A stretch of 64,000 nt of DNA from Neospora caninum Liverpool (Eukaryota; Apicomplexa; Conoidasida; Eucoccidiorida; Sarcocystidae): positions 4,954,514-5,018,513 of the forward strand of contig NC_018396.1 in assembly GCF_000208865.1 (NCBI RefSeq), written 5' to 3'. Under the pieces are notes generated by a model. It was not told the origin of the DNA. It searched no databases and saw nothing but the letters and a program-made list of their open reading frames with translations. Below are positions 1 to 10,299 of the stretch, piece after piece (position 1 is the stretch's first letter; every line of letters begins with the position of its first letter). Position numbers and translations under genes: made by a program.

Positions 1-942
1 CGACTGTTCAGAGAGCTCGTCCCTGCCCAGGACGCGTTCGTGGTGATTGCGAGCGACGGGCTCTGGGACGTTCTCACAGACGAGGAGGCTGCGAAACTCG
101 TTCAGAGACGCATCGACAGCTACTTCAGCCGGCGAGAGAAGAGCGGCGAGGGCGGGGACCTGGGGAAGAAGTCGGAGAAAGACCGAGGCAGAGCGACAGG
201 CGCAGCGTCGGGGACGAACGCGAAAGCGGAGAAGCATGGACGCGATGGATGGTATGACGAAGGAGAAGAAGAGCGCCAAAGCGAAGACGAAGGCACTTGG
301 TGGGAACGGGGACGGAAACGGAAGGGCGTGGACTCAGAACAGACGCAGAGAGATCAGAAGACCGGAATCGCGGGAGAAACGGAACAGGACGTCGAAGCGG
401 AAGACGCAGGAGCCTTTGAAGAGTAAGGAAAAGAAAACCCCCCTCGCCTCTCATTGTCTCCATGTCTTAATTCGGCCGGCCTGGTCCGCGTTCGTGCGTT
501 CTGTCGAGCAGTTTCGAGTCTCAAAGTTCCTTTTTTTGCTTTCTCTATGGGGTTTTTGTGTCTCGTGATCTCCCTCTCGGGCAGCACGCTGCTGATCCCT
601 CGCCGTTTTCGCCTGGTTTCTTCCTCTGCCTTGCTGTTCTTGCTCCTCCTCTCTTCAGTCTCTCTTCAATCTCTTTTCTCTCTCTCCTCTCTGTGTTGCT
701 GTCTTGAGGGTGGAGAGCATTCTGTCCTGCTTTCTTTTTGCACCTTTTTGTCGAGTCGTTTCCGTGAGAAAAGACAGTTCGTCTTTTGCACGTTTTTGTT
801 TTTCGGCAGCTACGTCCCCAAGGCCGTGCTCGAGACCGCCGCAAACGATTTGATTCGCCTTGCCCTCGCGCGCATGTCGCAGGACAACATCTCCGTTCTC
901 ATCGTCCATTTCGCATGGCGGCGACGACCAAAAACGATCTAA
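1..942 (+). CDS. PP2C-family protein phosphatase, C-terminal part
   Basis: This is the 3' end of a metal-dependent Ser/Thr phosphatase (PPM/PP2C); the N-terminus lies outside the window. Exon 1-422 reads DAFVVIASDGLWDVLTDEEA, the classic PP2C block in which the Asp of SDGLWD binds catalytic metal. It is followed by about 90 residues of charged low-complexity sequence. The donor GTAAGG at 423 and the acceptor CGGCAG ending at 809 join in phase (GA|C, an Asp). Exon 810-942 then encodes YVPKAVLETAAN and QDNISVLIVHF, the terminal PP2C DN(I/V)S motif, and ends at TAA. Both diagnostic motifs and the intact splice phase make the family call firm. The acidic insert between the last two motifs is typical of coccidian expansions. 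The substrate and cellular location cannot be told from this fragment. Confidence 0.9.
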
Positions 943-3900
943 CTTTCTTCTCGATTTCACCTCTTCGCTCTTCCCTAACTTCTCCTCTTTTCTCGGTATT
1001 TTCTGTCTTCTCCGTCTTCCCTTTCTCGAATGTCGTCTCCAACTTTCCGTTTTCTGGAACGTATCTTTCATCAGGAACTTTGTTTTCTCAAACGCTTCGG
1101 TTTTTCTGTAAGATTTCCTAATTCTCCATCTTTTTGTCTAGCATTCCTTTTCCTCGTTTCTCTTCTACGACACAGTCGAGCGATGCGTGGGGCGTAATGA
1201 AGATCTCACGGGCGACGTGCTGACTCTCTGTTTTGAATATCTGGGGGATCGTTGCGCTCTGTCGTCAGAGTGCGGTTCTCGCCGTCTCGTCTGCCGGTTG
1301 TTTTGTTTCACCTCTCCAGCTTCAAGTCCTCTATCTCGGTTGCGGCCGATTGCTTCTTCCTCTCCGGTGTCTCGTCGTATGCTCGGCTGTCTCTTCGGCT
1401 TTTTTTCGGCGAAGCGAGGAGCCCGGGAACGTGGTCCAGGCGGAGGCCATCGCGCATCTTCCGTCTGTGATTTTCTTCCTCTCTCTCGGTATATTTCATT
1501 TCCTGAATATTCCGCTGGTTTGAACTTCGTCCAGGGACAGAGGCTCTGCGCCTCTTCGCATCTTCTTTCGTCGAGTTTCGTCTCCCCCTTCACTGAAGCA
1601 AATAGCGAGGGTGTTCCCTCGTCTACTCGCGAAACACGGAGAACTCGAACGGGAGGCAGTGGACGAGTCAGTATTTGGGTATTTTGTAGGATTTTCTTGA
1701 CCACTATCCGTCCGAGGCGCGATCGGCGTTCAAAACTCCACACACACGATACGAGCTCCACATGCGTGCACATAATGGAGCTGCCATGCTGGTTTCTACG
1801 CACACATATGCATACGCACACCCAGACATACATATATACTCACATACGCATGTTCATTTTATACAGAGACACTGTAACATACGCATGCATATACATGTCA
1901 TATATATATATATATATATATGTATTTGATCGCATGGAGTGGCATGTGGTCATGAAGGATTCTTCTGTCTGTGCGAGAGGCGCATTTTGGCATTTCGCTC
2001 TTTAGACGCGGAGGACTGACGAAATCGACGTTTCTGCTTTTCAAAACGGCAATCTCAACCAGTTTTTCCGCACGACCTGTATCCCAGCCGTCGGGTGTAT
2101 ATACAGACTACTTGAGAGATGGAGTGTCGGTAGTCTTGCTACTTTCCTCGTCAAGTCTTCCGGATGCCGGAAACCTGCTCTGAGAGGACGAGCTCTCAGT
2201 GTCTGTCTCGCCGCAAGAAATACAGACGTGAAAAACAGTGAGGAGGAAAAGGATACGCGCCTCTTTTAGCCGACGCATGCAGCGAGGGAATTGTCGGTTT
2301 CGATGCATCTTTCGCAATCTTTAGCGCTGTCTTGACGCAGATAGTGCCGACGGCGACTGCACGAGTTGACTCGGGCGTTTTCCTCAGAGCCACGCCGTCT
2401 CAGCGCGTTGTGCACAGACAGTCAAGAACAAAGCAAAAAGAGGCACAAATCACGTCTTCTCAGAGACGCTGCTTCAGACAATCCAAGACCCCATTTATGG
2501 GCGGACGACCTTTTGCTCGAGTCCCTCAATTCTTCGTCTCCAAAAGAACAAACGAGCCTCCCGACCTCCGTTCCCGGCGCACACCACGTGACGGTGAATC
2601 TCACCATCAGAGAAACTGCGGAACAACCTTAGAGACTGAAGGAAAACAAAACGTCTTCGTCCTCCCTCGCCTGTGTAGGGAATTCTCTTCCTCCCCTCCC
2701 AAGCTATAAGCGTGCATACCGTGTATACATACAAATGTATATATATGTATATATATGTGTGTATATACATACATATGTGCATTTGAATGGAGAGGAGACC
2801 CAAGAGCATATATGTTCATATATATATATATATATATTCACGTACATGACGGTTGGATCCGTGTCTGAGTTTACATGTGCATATGTATATTTACACAGAT
2901 GTTAGCGAACTTTTGTTTTCTCGACCGATCTCTCTCTGATCTTTATGATGCGTCGCGAATCTCAGTGTGACACGAAGCCGCTGTGAACTCGAAACCACTA
3001 AGAGCGTGGCTGTTCGTCCACCGTCAAAGAGAGAAAAGAGGGCCCACAACAACACGTGCTTCACATTCAGAATACATCTCGACATGCATCTGTATGCATG
3101 TATATATATATATATATATATTCGTAGTTCTATCCATCTACAAATATACAGATAAAGTTACATGCACGCATCGACCATCTATTCATGCACGTAATTACTT
3201 GGATACCCCTGTCTCACACTCTGTTACTGTCTCTCCGGTATACATATGCATAAGCAATATGTACCTGTGTATCTGCAAGACCAATATATATATCATATAT
3301 ATATATATTTAGAATCATATTAGTGTATTTTTGCAACGTTTCAGAGCATGCGTGAATGCAAAAGAGAAAGAGGGCATTTGACTGGCCGCTCAAGCCTTGA
3401 AAAGCTGGATAAAAGAAGAGAGAGAGGCAAAAGCAGACCAGCGCAGCAAGCACCAGCTGAACTTTTTTTTGCGTAAAGGCGCGCCGTCCCACTGCATGCG
3501 GCAGCAATCGGGGCCGAGGAAAAACCGTTTCTCGCTGTCGTGCTTTCTGATGAGCACAAAACGGCAGAGAAGCCTTTTTCACTCTCCTTGGACTCCAGAT
3601 ATACGTTCTTGTTTACGAGAGAAAAGCGCTGTCCTCCGTCCTTTCCTCAATCTCAACGCTCTGCTGTGACGCTGTTGCTGCCTCGTCGCCCGCCATTGTT
3701 TCCTCCGTTGTTTTCATTTTCTTCTCCATTTCTCCCTCTTTTTCTCCTCTTTCTTTTTCGTCCTCGTTTTTTCGTTTCTTCTTTTCTCACTGAGGAGCGT
3801 CCAGAAGGGCTGCAGGAGAGAGGCTCTCGCCTCTCCGTCTCTCTGGTTCATCTTCCCGCGTTTGTGAATTTCTGCTTTTCGCGCCCAATCCTTCGCCTTC

Positions 3901-4476
3901 TCCGAGGTGTCTGTGGAGGAAGAAAGTGCGACGGAGATGGACAAATCTGTTTTCGCGCTCCTTCGCTCACCTCAATCCTGTTCTCTCCCCTCCTCTCTCC
4001 ATCTCTCGCTGCGGCTCGTGTGCCTCCCGAAAAAGTAAAGAGAAGAAACAGATCGAAGACGCTAACTATGTCTTGACTTGTGTGTCTCTGCTTCTCGTCT
4101 TTGCTCTCCTGTTTTGTCTCCGTCCCTTGCTTCGTATCGTCCTCCCTTTTTTCCTCGCTCGCGGGAACAGCCGGCCTGCGCCGCCCGCCTTCTCAAAAGG
4201 GAGATGTCTGAAGAGAATTGGAGATAGATCTGTGCGTTTCTCTGTGTCCCGCCATCGCTTCAAAGACCATACGTCTACACAGGTGTAAGGACGCCGGTCT
4301 CTACATACGTGTCACTGCCCGTACACACACTCCCGATACACACACACAGAGCCCATACACTGCCCCACCCCCCCCCCCCCCCCGTCTTCTCTTTCCGCTC
4401 TTCTTTGTCTCTCTCTTCCCGTGCGGGTCTCTCTTCGCCGTAATTCGGACGTTTGCATCGGAGTTTGCGCGGCACC
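943..4476. other. Intergenic region between PP2C and Hakai genes
   Basis: No convincing coding exon was found. The stretch is pyrimidine-rich on the + strand and holds TA/CA/TATG microsatellites around 1790-1925, 2715-2840, 3090-3165 and 3245-3312, plus a run of 16 C at 4368-4383. One palindrome of the GTGTA-NN-TACAC type (variant ending TACAG) lies at 2095-2106 and a TGCATGC element near 3495. The last few hundred bases are probably the promoter and 5' UTR of the Hakai gene. Confidence 0.6.
4368..4383. repeat. Poly-C tract (16 C)
   Basis: Uninterrupted run of C about 95 bp upstream of the Hakai start codon, next to a CACACA stretch. On the minus strand it is a G run that could form a quadruplex. 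Confidence 0.9.
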
Positions 4477-7400
4477 ATGTTGCCCTCGCGGAATCCGGCG
4501 TTTCCCTCGTCTTCTCTGTTTCCGTCTTCGGTCCGTAGTCATCCGTATCAGAGCGTCTCTGCTGGCTCAGCGGCGCAACACGTCCTTCCGCATGCGCCTC
4601 GCCGCGGAACAACGGCAGCCTCGTTTCCTTCCTTTTCTCACGCGTCGCCGCCTCCTCCCCCCATCAACTCTGCGGGGTTCTTCCACTCTGCCCACGCCTC
4701 TGCGCAGTTTGCAGCCTTCCCTTCTTCTCCTTCTTCCTTGCAAGCATCTGGCCTGCGTCTCCAGATCCAAAACGTCGACTTGCAAGTCTCGTCTCTCCCT
4801 CGCGAAAAGCATGCAAACCTTTTCTGTCCCATCTGCTCACGGCCCTGCGTCGAGCGATACCGAACTGTAGGTCGAAAATGGTGCCTCGGACCTCGCGTAC
4901 CTTATTTCACCTTTTTTTTCCCTCTCTTTTGGGCGCGGTTTTCTCGTTCGGTCTCGCGTGCGTGTTTAACACATGCTCTCTTCTCTCGACTCCTTCACGT
5001 TCACTGTATTCGCCAGGCGAGCCACGCATGTCTTTCTGTCTTTTTTCCTCTCGTTTCCCGCTAGCTTTCTCTCTGTCTTGCTCCTCTCTGTCTCGCTCCC
5101 TTCTCTTCCGCTTTCTTTTTCCTCTCTCTCGCCGTCTGTCTCTTTGTCCTCTGCCCTGTACTTCTCTCTCTCGCTTCCTTGTCCTTCTTCGCCCTCAGCT
5201 TTGCACCTCTCTCGTTTTCCAGTCTTTTCTGTCTTTTTCCTCTGTATCTCTCCTCTTTCCTGTCTTTTTCCTCTGTATCTCTCCTCTTTCCTGTCTTTTT
5301 CCTCTGTATCTCTCCTCTTTCCTGTCTTTTTCCTCTGTATCTCTCCTCTTTTCTGTCTTTTTCCTCTGTATCTCTCCTCTTTCCTGTCTTTTTCCTCTGT
5401 ATCTCTCCTCTTTCCTGTCTTTTTCCTCTGTATCTCTCCTCTTTCCTGTCTTTTTCCTCTGTATCTCTCCTCTTTCCTGTCTTTTTCCTCTGTATCTCTC
5501 CTCTTTCCTGTCTTTTTCCTCTGTATCTCTCCTCTTTCCTGTCTTTTTCCTCTGTATCTCTCCTCTTTCCTGTCTTTTTCCTCTGTATCTCTCCTCTTTC
5601 CTGTCTTTTTCCTCTGTATCTCTCCTCTTTCCTGTCTTTTTCCTCTGTATCTCTCCTCTTTCCTGTCTTTTTCCTCTGTATCTCTCCTCTTTCCTGTCTT
5701 TTTCCTCTGTATCTCTCCTCTTTCCTGTCTTTTTCCTCTGTATCTCTCCTCTTTCCTGTCTTTTTCCTCTGTATCTCTCCTCTTTCCTGTCTTTTTCCTC
5801 TGTATCTCTCCTCTTTCCTGTCTTTTTCCTCTGTATCTCTCCTCTTTCCTGTCTTTTTCCTCTGTATCTCTCCTCTTTCCTGTCTTTTTCCTCTGTATCT
5901 CTCCTCTTTCCTGTCTTTTTCCTCTGTATCTCTCCTCTTTCCTGTCTTTTTCCTCTGTATCTCTCCTCTTTCCTGTCTTTTTCCTCTGTATCTCTCCTCT
6001 TTCCTGTCTTTTTCCTCTGTATCTCTCCTCTTTCCTGTCTTTTTCCTCTGTATCTCTCCTCTTTCCTGTCTTTTTCCTCTGTATCTCTCCTCTTTCCTGT
6101 CTTTTTCCTCTGTATCTCTCCTCTTTCCTGTCTTTTTCCTCTGTATCTCTCCTCTTTCCTGTCTTTTTCCTCTGTATCTCTCCTCTTTCCTGTCTTTTTC
6201 CTCTGTATCTCTCCTCTTTCCTGTCTTTTTCCTCTGTATCTCTCCTCTTTCCTGTCTTTTTCCTCTGTATCTCTCCTCTTTCCTGTCTTTTTCCTCTGTA
6301 TCTCTCCTCTTTCCTGTCTTTTTCCTCTGTATCTCTCCTCTTTTCTGTCTTTTTCCTCTGTATCTCTCCTCTTTCCTGTCTTTTTCCTCTGTATCTCTCC
6401 TCTTTCCTGTCTTTTTCCTCTGTATCTCTCCTCTTTCCTGTCTTTTTCCTCTGTATCTCTCCTCTTTCCTGTCTTTTTCCTCTGTATCTCTCCTCTTTCC
6501 TGTCTTTTTCCTCTGTATCTCTCCTCTTTCCTGTCTTTTTCCTCTGTATCTCTCCTCTTTTCTGTCTTTTTCCTCTGTATCTCTCCTCTTTTCTGTCTTT
6601 TTCCTCTGTATCTCTCCTCTTTCCTGTCTTTTTCCTCTGTATCTCTCCTCTTTTCTGTCTTTTTCCTCTGTATCTCTCCTCTTTCCTGTCTTTTTCCTCT
6701 GTATCTCTCCTCTTTCCTGTCTTTTTCCTCTGTATCTCTCCTCTTTCCTGTCTTTTTCCTCTGTATCTCTCCTCTTTCCTGTCTTTTTCCTCTGTATCTC
6801 TCCTCTTTCCTGTCTTTTTCCTCTGTATCTCTCCTCTTTCCTGTCTTTTTCCTCTGTATCTCTCCTCTTTCCTGTCTTTTTCCTCTGTATCTCTCCTCTT
6901 TTCTGTCTTTTTCCTCTGTATCTCTCCTCTTTCCTGTCTTTTTCCTCTGTATCTCTCCTCTTCTCTGTCTTTTTCTTCTGTATCTCTCCTCTTTTCTGTC
7001 TTTTTCCTCTGTATCTCTCCTCTTTCCTGTCTTTTTCCTCTGTATCTCTCCTCTTTTCTGTCTTTTTCCTCTGTATCTCTCCTCTTTTCTGTCTTTTTCC
7101 TCTGTATCTCTCCTCTTTTCTGTCTTTTTCCTCTGTATCTCTCCTCTTTTCTGTCTTTTTCCTCTGTATCTCTCCTCTTTTCTGTCTTTTTCCTCTGTAT
7201 CTCTCCTCTTTTCTGTCTTTTTCCTCTGTATCTCTCCTCTTTTCTGTCTTTTTCCTCTGTATCTCTCCTCTTTCCTGTCTTTTTCCTCTGTATCTCTCCT
7301 CTCTCTTTCCTGGATTTACTCGTTGCTTCGCCTTCGCTGCGAGCGTTGCTTTTGCGCTCTCTCCCCCTCTCCAGGGCGGCGCCGCCTCCGGCCGAGTCTG

Positions 7401-8807
7401 CCTCGCCCGATGCCAAGGCAGGAAACGAATCGGACGGTAGCAGCTCTCTCTCTCTCGGGACTTGGCGACAAGCGGTTTCTCCGGCTTTTGTGTCCGCTCT
7501 TTTCCCACGTTTTCCTCTGTCTGTTTCCTCTGTCTCTCTCTCAGGTCCCCTGCTACCATGTAGCATGTGGCGCGTGTGCAGAAGAACTCCAAGAAGCAGG
7601 CAGATGCTCGATGTAGGTTCTCGCAATATTTTTTTCTCGCGCTTTTTTGCTGCTCTGGCGGTGGCCATGGGGAGGCTGTCTCTCACCGTTTCTTTGCGCG
7701 TCCTGTCGGTGTTCGTTGTTCTCGCTGGTTGCCCCGTTTATGCCGTCTCTGCCGCCCCCTCCGTCTCCTCCTTTTACTCGCCTTCTTCGAAAAAAATGCG
7801 ACCCTCTTCTCGTTCGCAGTGTTTCCGACGTTCCTGTCGCCTCACTCTCGCGACGCCCTGCTGGCCCGGTTCCTGTGTTTTGCGCGTTTCCTTCTCCTTG
7901 CGCATCTGCGCTGGCGGTTTCCACTCGTCGTTGGTGGCCATTTTTACCTCTGTTTCTTTGCTGTTTTTCCTCTCCTTTCTTGACTTGTTACGCTGTTTCC
8001 CTCTCTTCATCTTCACGCACGTGCCTCTGTGGTTCCTCTGTTTAGTTGAAAAGCTGCTTGTTGTGTCTTGTTTGTGGCAGGTGCGGCGCGGGCGTGACCA
8101 GCCTGGAGGTTCTCCACCCTTTGGATGAGCTGTATATTTGCCGAGAAACGGGCGACTGCTTCGCAGCGTTTCTGAACCCCAACTCGCTCGCGTACCACGT
8201 GCAGACGGTGCACCAACTGCCTGCGCTCCAGCCTCTCGTCGACGCCGTGGCAGCTTCTCGGGATTCCGGAGACACGAAGGCCCTCAAGCAGTTTCTTCAT
8301 CAGCTGCGAGAAGACGAAAGAAAGCAGTCTGCCTCTTCCAGTCAGATGCGTCTTTCCTTCCCTGCTTCGCCTGTGGCTGCTACCGCCGCCGTGTCTTCGC
8401 TTCCAGCTGCGCCTCCTGGAAGGCCTGTCCCCGGTGCGGGTGAACCAGCTGGGTCGGCGGCCAGTGCTGCCTCGGTTCCCGCGCCCTCCTCGTTGCCGTC
8501 TTCTGCCTTTTCCAGTGTACGTACACCCGGTCTCCAGGCGCCCTCGGTGGAGTCGCAACAGAACAAGGCGGATCAAGGAGTTGTCCCTGCGGGCCTCCAG
8601 GACGCTTCGCTCGCGAGAACGACAGAAGACACACGCGAAGGGCGAGACGGCGGGGCTGCCTCAGGTGTAGGTACACCAGGGGGCGGCGGAGGACAAGGCA
8701 GAGAAGACGGCAGAGCCCCTCCGCAGCCGATAAGAACTCCAGCGCCGATGACAGCGTCTCCGGTGGCGATGGAGGAAGAAGACGAAGATCTCGAGGGTGT
8801 TCTCTAA
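4477..8807 (+). CDS. Hakai/CBLL1-type RING and C2H2 zinc-finger E3 ubiquitin ligase
   Basis: Three exons, 4477-4866, 7545-7612 and 8081-8807, join in phase and total 1185 nt (394 residues). The RING starts in exon 1 (FCPICSRPC), continues in exon 2 (VPCYHVACGACAEEL) and closes across the second junction as CSMC. The order C-x2-C ... C-x-H-x2-C-x2-C ... C-x2-C is followed by a C2H2-like finger, CRETGDCFAAFLNPNSLAYH then H, which is the Hakai arrangement. The remaining ~200 residues are Pro/Ser/Ala/Gly-rich and end in an acidic tail. The start is the first ATG of the frame, in context CACCATGT. In animals and plants Hakai is an E3 ligase and a subunit of the m6A methyltransferase-associated complex; the same job here is inference. 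Intron 1 is 2.7 kb because of the 31-bp array. Exon 3 contains two palindromes of the GTGTA-NN-TACAC type. Confidence 0.9.
5214..7310. repeat. 31-bp minisatellite, 67 copies, in Hakai intron 1
   Basis: The unit is TCTCTCCTCTTTCCTGTCTT followed by TTTCCTCTGTA. The GTA of the first copy starts at 5244 and that of the last at 7290, exactly 66 x 31 bases apart, so the array has no net insertion or deletion. Almost all variation is a C/T change (TTCCTG versus TTTCTG), plus one odd copy near 6961-6981 with two changes. The T variant is rare on the left and dominant after about 7030. The + strand, which is the transcript strand, is almost pure pyrimidine. Because no unit frame contains a stop and 31 is not a multiple of 3, long meaningless ORFs of 750-1050 codons run on both strands. 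Confidence 0.97.
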
Positions 8808-10299
8808 CGGAGAACGTGAGAGAAAGGACGGACGGAAGACAGAAACTATCTTCGACGATTAACACACACACGCTCCGACGCGCTGGGTAACGAGATTCAC
8901 ATGCGTCCCATGTTTTGAAGACGACAAAGTTACACTCCGGAAGAGCGATCTACTACGTGGAACTCGGTTTAGGAAATCGACATTCCCGCACAACGGTGTA
9001 CATACACCTCAACGCGTGGACTGTCGCTGCATCCCGGCCAGGAGCCAGGTGTACAGGTAGACACACAGCCGGAGCACATACACCCGAGCAAGCGGCCTCA
9101 GTGCGGGCCGTACTTTCGCGAAGCTGAAGGCGTAGAAACTGTGGGATACGCGAGGGTTTTTTCAGAGTTGAAAAGGCTGCTGGGCATATTCGCCTCGTGA
9201 TTGTGAAAATCTCAGCGAGAGACGGAGGGAGGATGCTACCAGAAGATCAGGCGATGCATGCAGAGTGAGAGAGAGCCTTTTGGATTACAGCGTCTGTGTC
9301 CCTGTTTTTTTCGGGTTTTGTCAAAACGTGCTTTCAAACGCACTCCCGGTTTTGCTGGTAGGAGACTGAAATCCAGGACGTTTAGTTTTTTAGGTTTCGC
9401 GACTTGGAACGCGTTCGAGACCGCGCGCGTTTTTTTCTGCTTGCACAAAAAGTGCTATCACACACACGCGATCTCCGCTCTCGGTGAAAACACGCAACGG
9501 ACTAAAAAGATTTCTCTTGTCGTCTCGCGAAAAGGTCTGCGCCTTCGTGCACGCGCTCTCTTTTCTGTTTCGCGTCTTTCGAAAAGAACACTCGCATTTT
9601 CCCCACATTTTGTTACGTCTTCGCTCCTGCCTCTCTCTGTTCTGTTCCGCTGTGTCTCGCGGTCCACCAAGCTCCTCTGCATTCAAACCTGTCAAGGCGT
9701 CTCTCTTTCCCTTTAGATCTATACTCTCAATCTGTAAACCAGTTATGCGGCTGTTCTCATCGTCGTTCTTTGCTTCCTGGTTTTTCCCCCTCTGCTCGGC
9801 AGCCTCGCAGGCAGGGTGTGGACTCAGGGAAGCCGCACCCCGGGAGACGCGTGTGTAGCAAACGGAGCAGTCGGAGGCGGGGAGGGATCGGGTCCGCTTG
9901 CGGCGTAGCACGGAGGCACGGCATTCTCGGCCTTCTCTTTTTGAAAAGCGTTCACACGGCAAGGCAGGCGACCAAGAGGAGGGGGACGAGACGCGCACGT
10001 GACGGGAAAAAGGAAGCGAAGAGAGAGACAGGAGACAGACAGTCTTTACAACCATTCGCCAAAAACGGCGTCGCAAGCAGATACGTAGGCAGGCCCGTAG
10101 ACTTCACACACAGCAAAAAAAACACATACCGACATGTACCTATATATATAGGTATATATATGTATAGATGCATGTGTCTTTTATATACATGTGTATTCGT
10201 GGTTGTGAGGCTGTATTTGTGAAGTGCGAGAGATCGGAAAGAAATTGCGCCGGTGGCGAGTCTCAAAAAGGGGAGGCTGCGGAGAGAAGATGAAGTGTG
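8808..10299. other. Intergenic region between convergent Hakai and TBP-like genes
   Basis: Tail-to-tail spacer of about 1.5 kb that should hold both 3' UTRs. A perfect GTGTACATACAC palindrome lies at 8996-9007, a TGCATGC element near 9254, and a TA-rich stretch at 10138-10165. No coding exon is supported. Confidence 0.6.

Noticed and set aside
1187..2005. 272-codon + ORF
   Set aside because: Runs through CA/TA microsatellites, no family motif, no usable splice context.
4966..8128. Repetitive ORFs of 750-1050 codons on both strands
   Set aside because: They come from a stop-free 31-bp unit and vanish outside it; the real gene splices over the array in phase.
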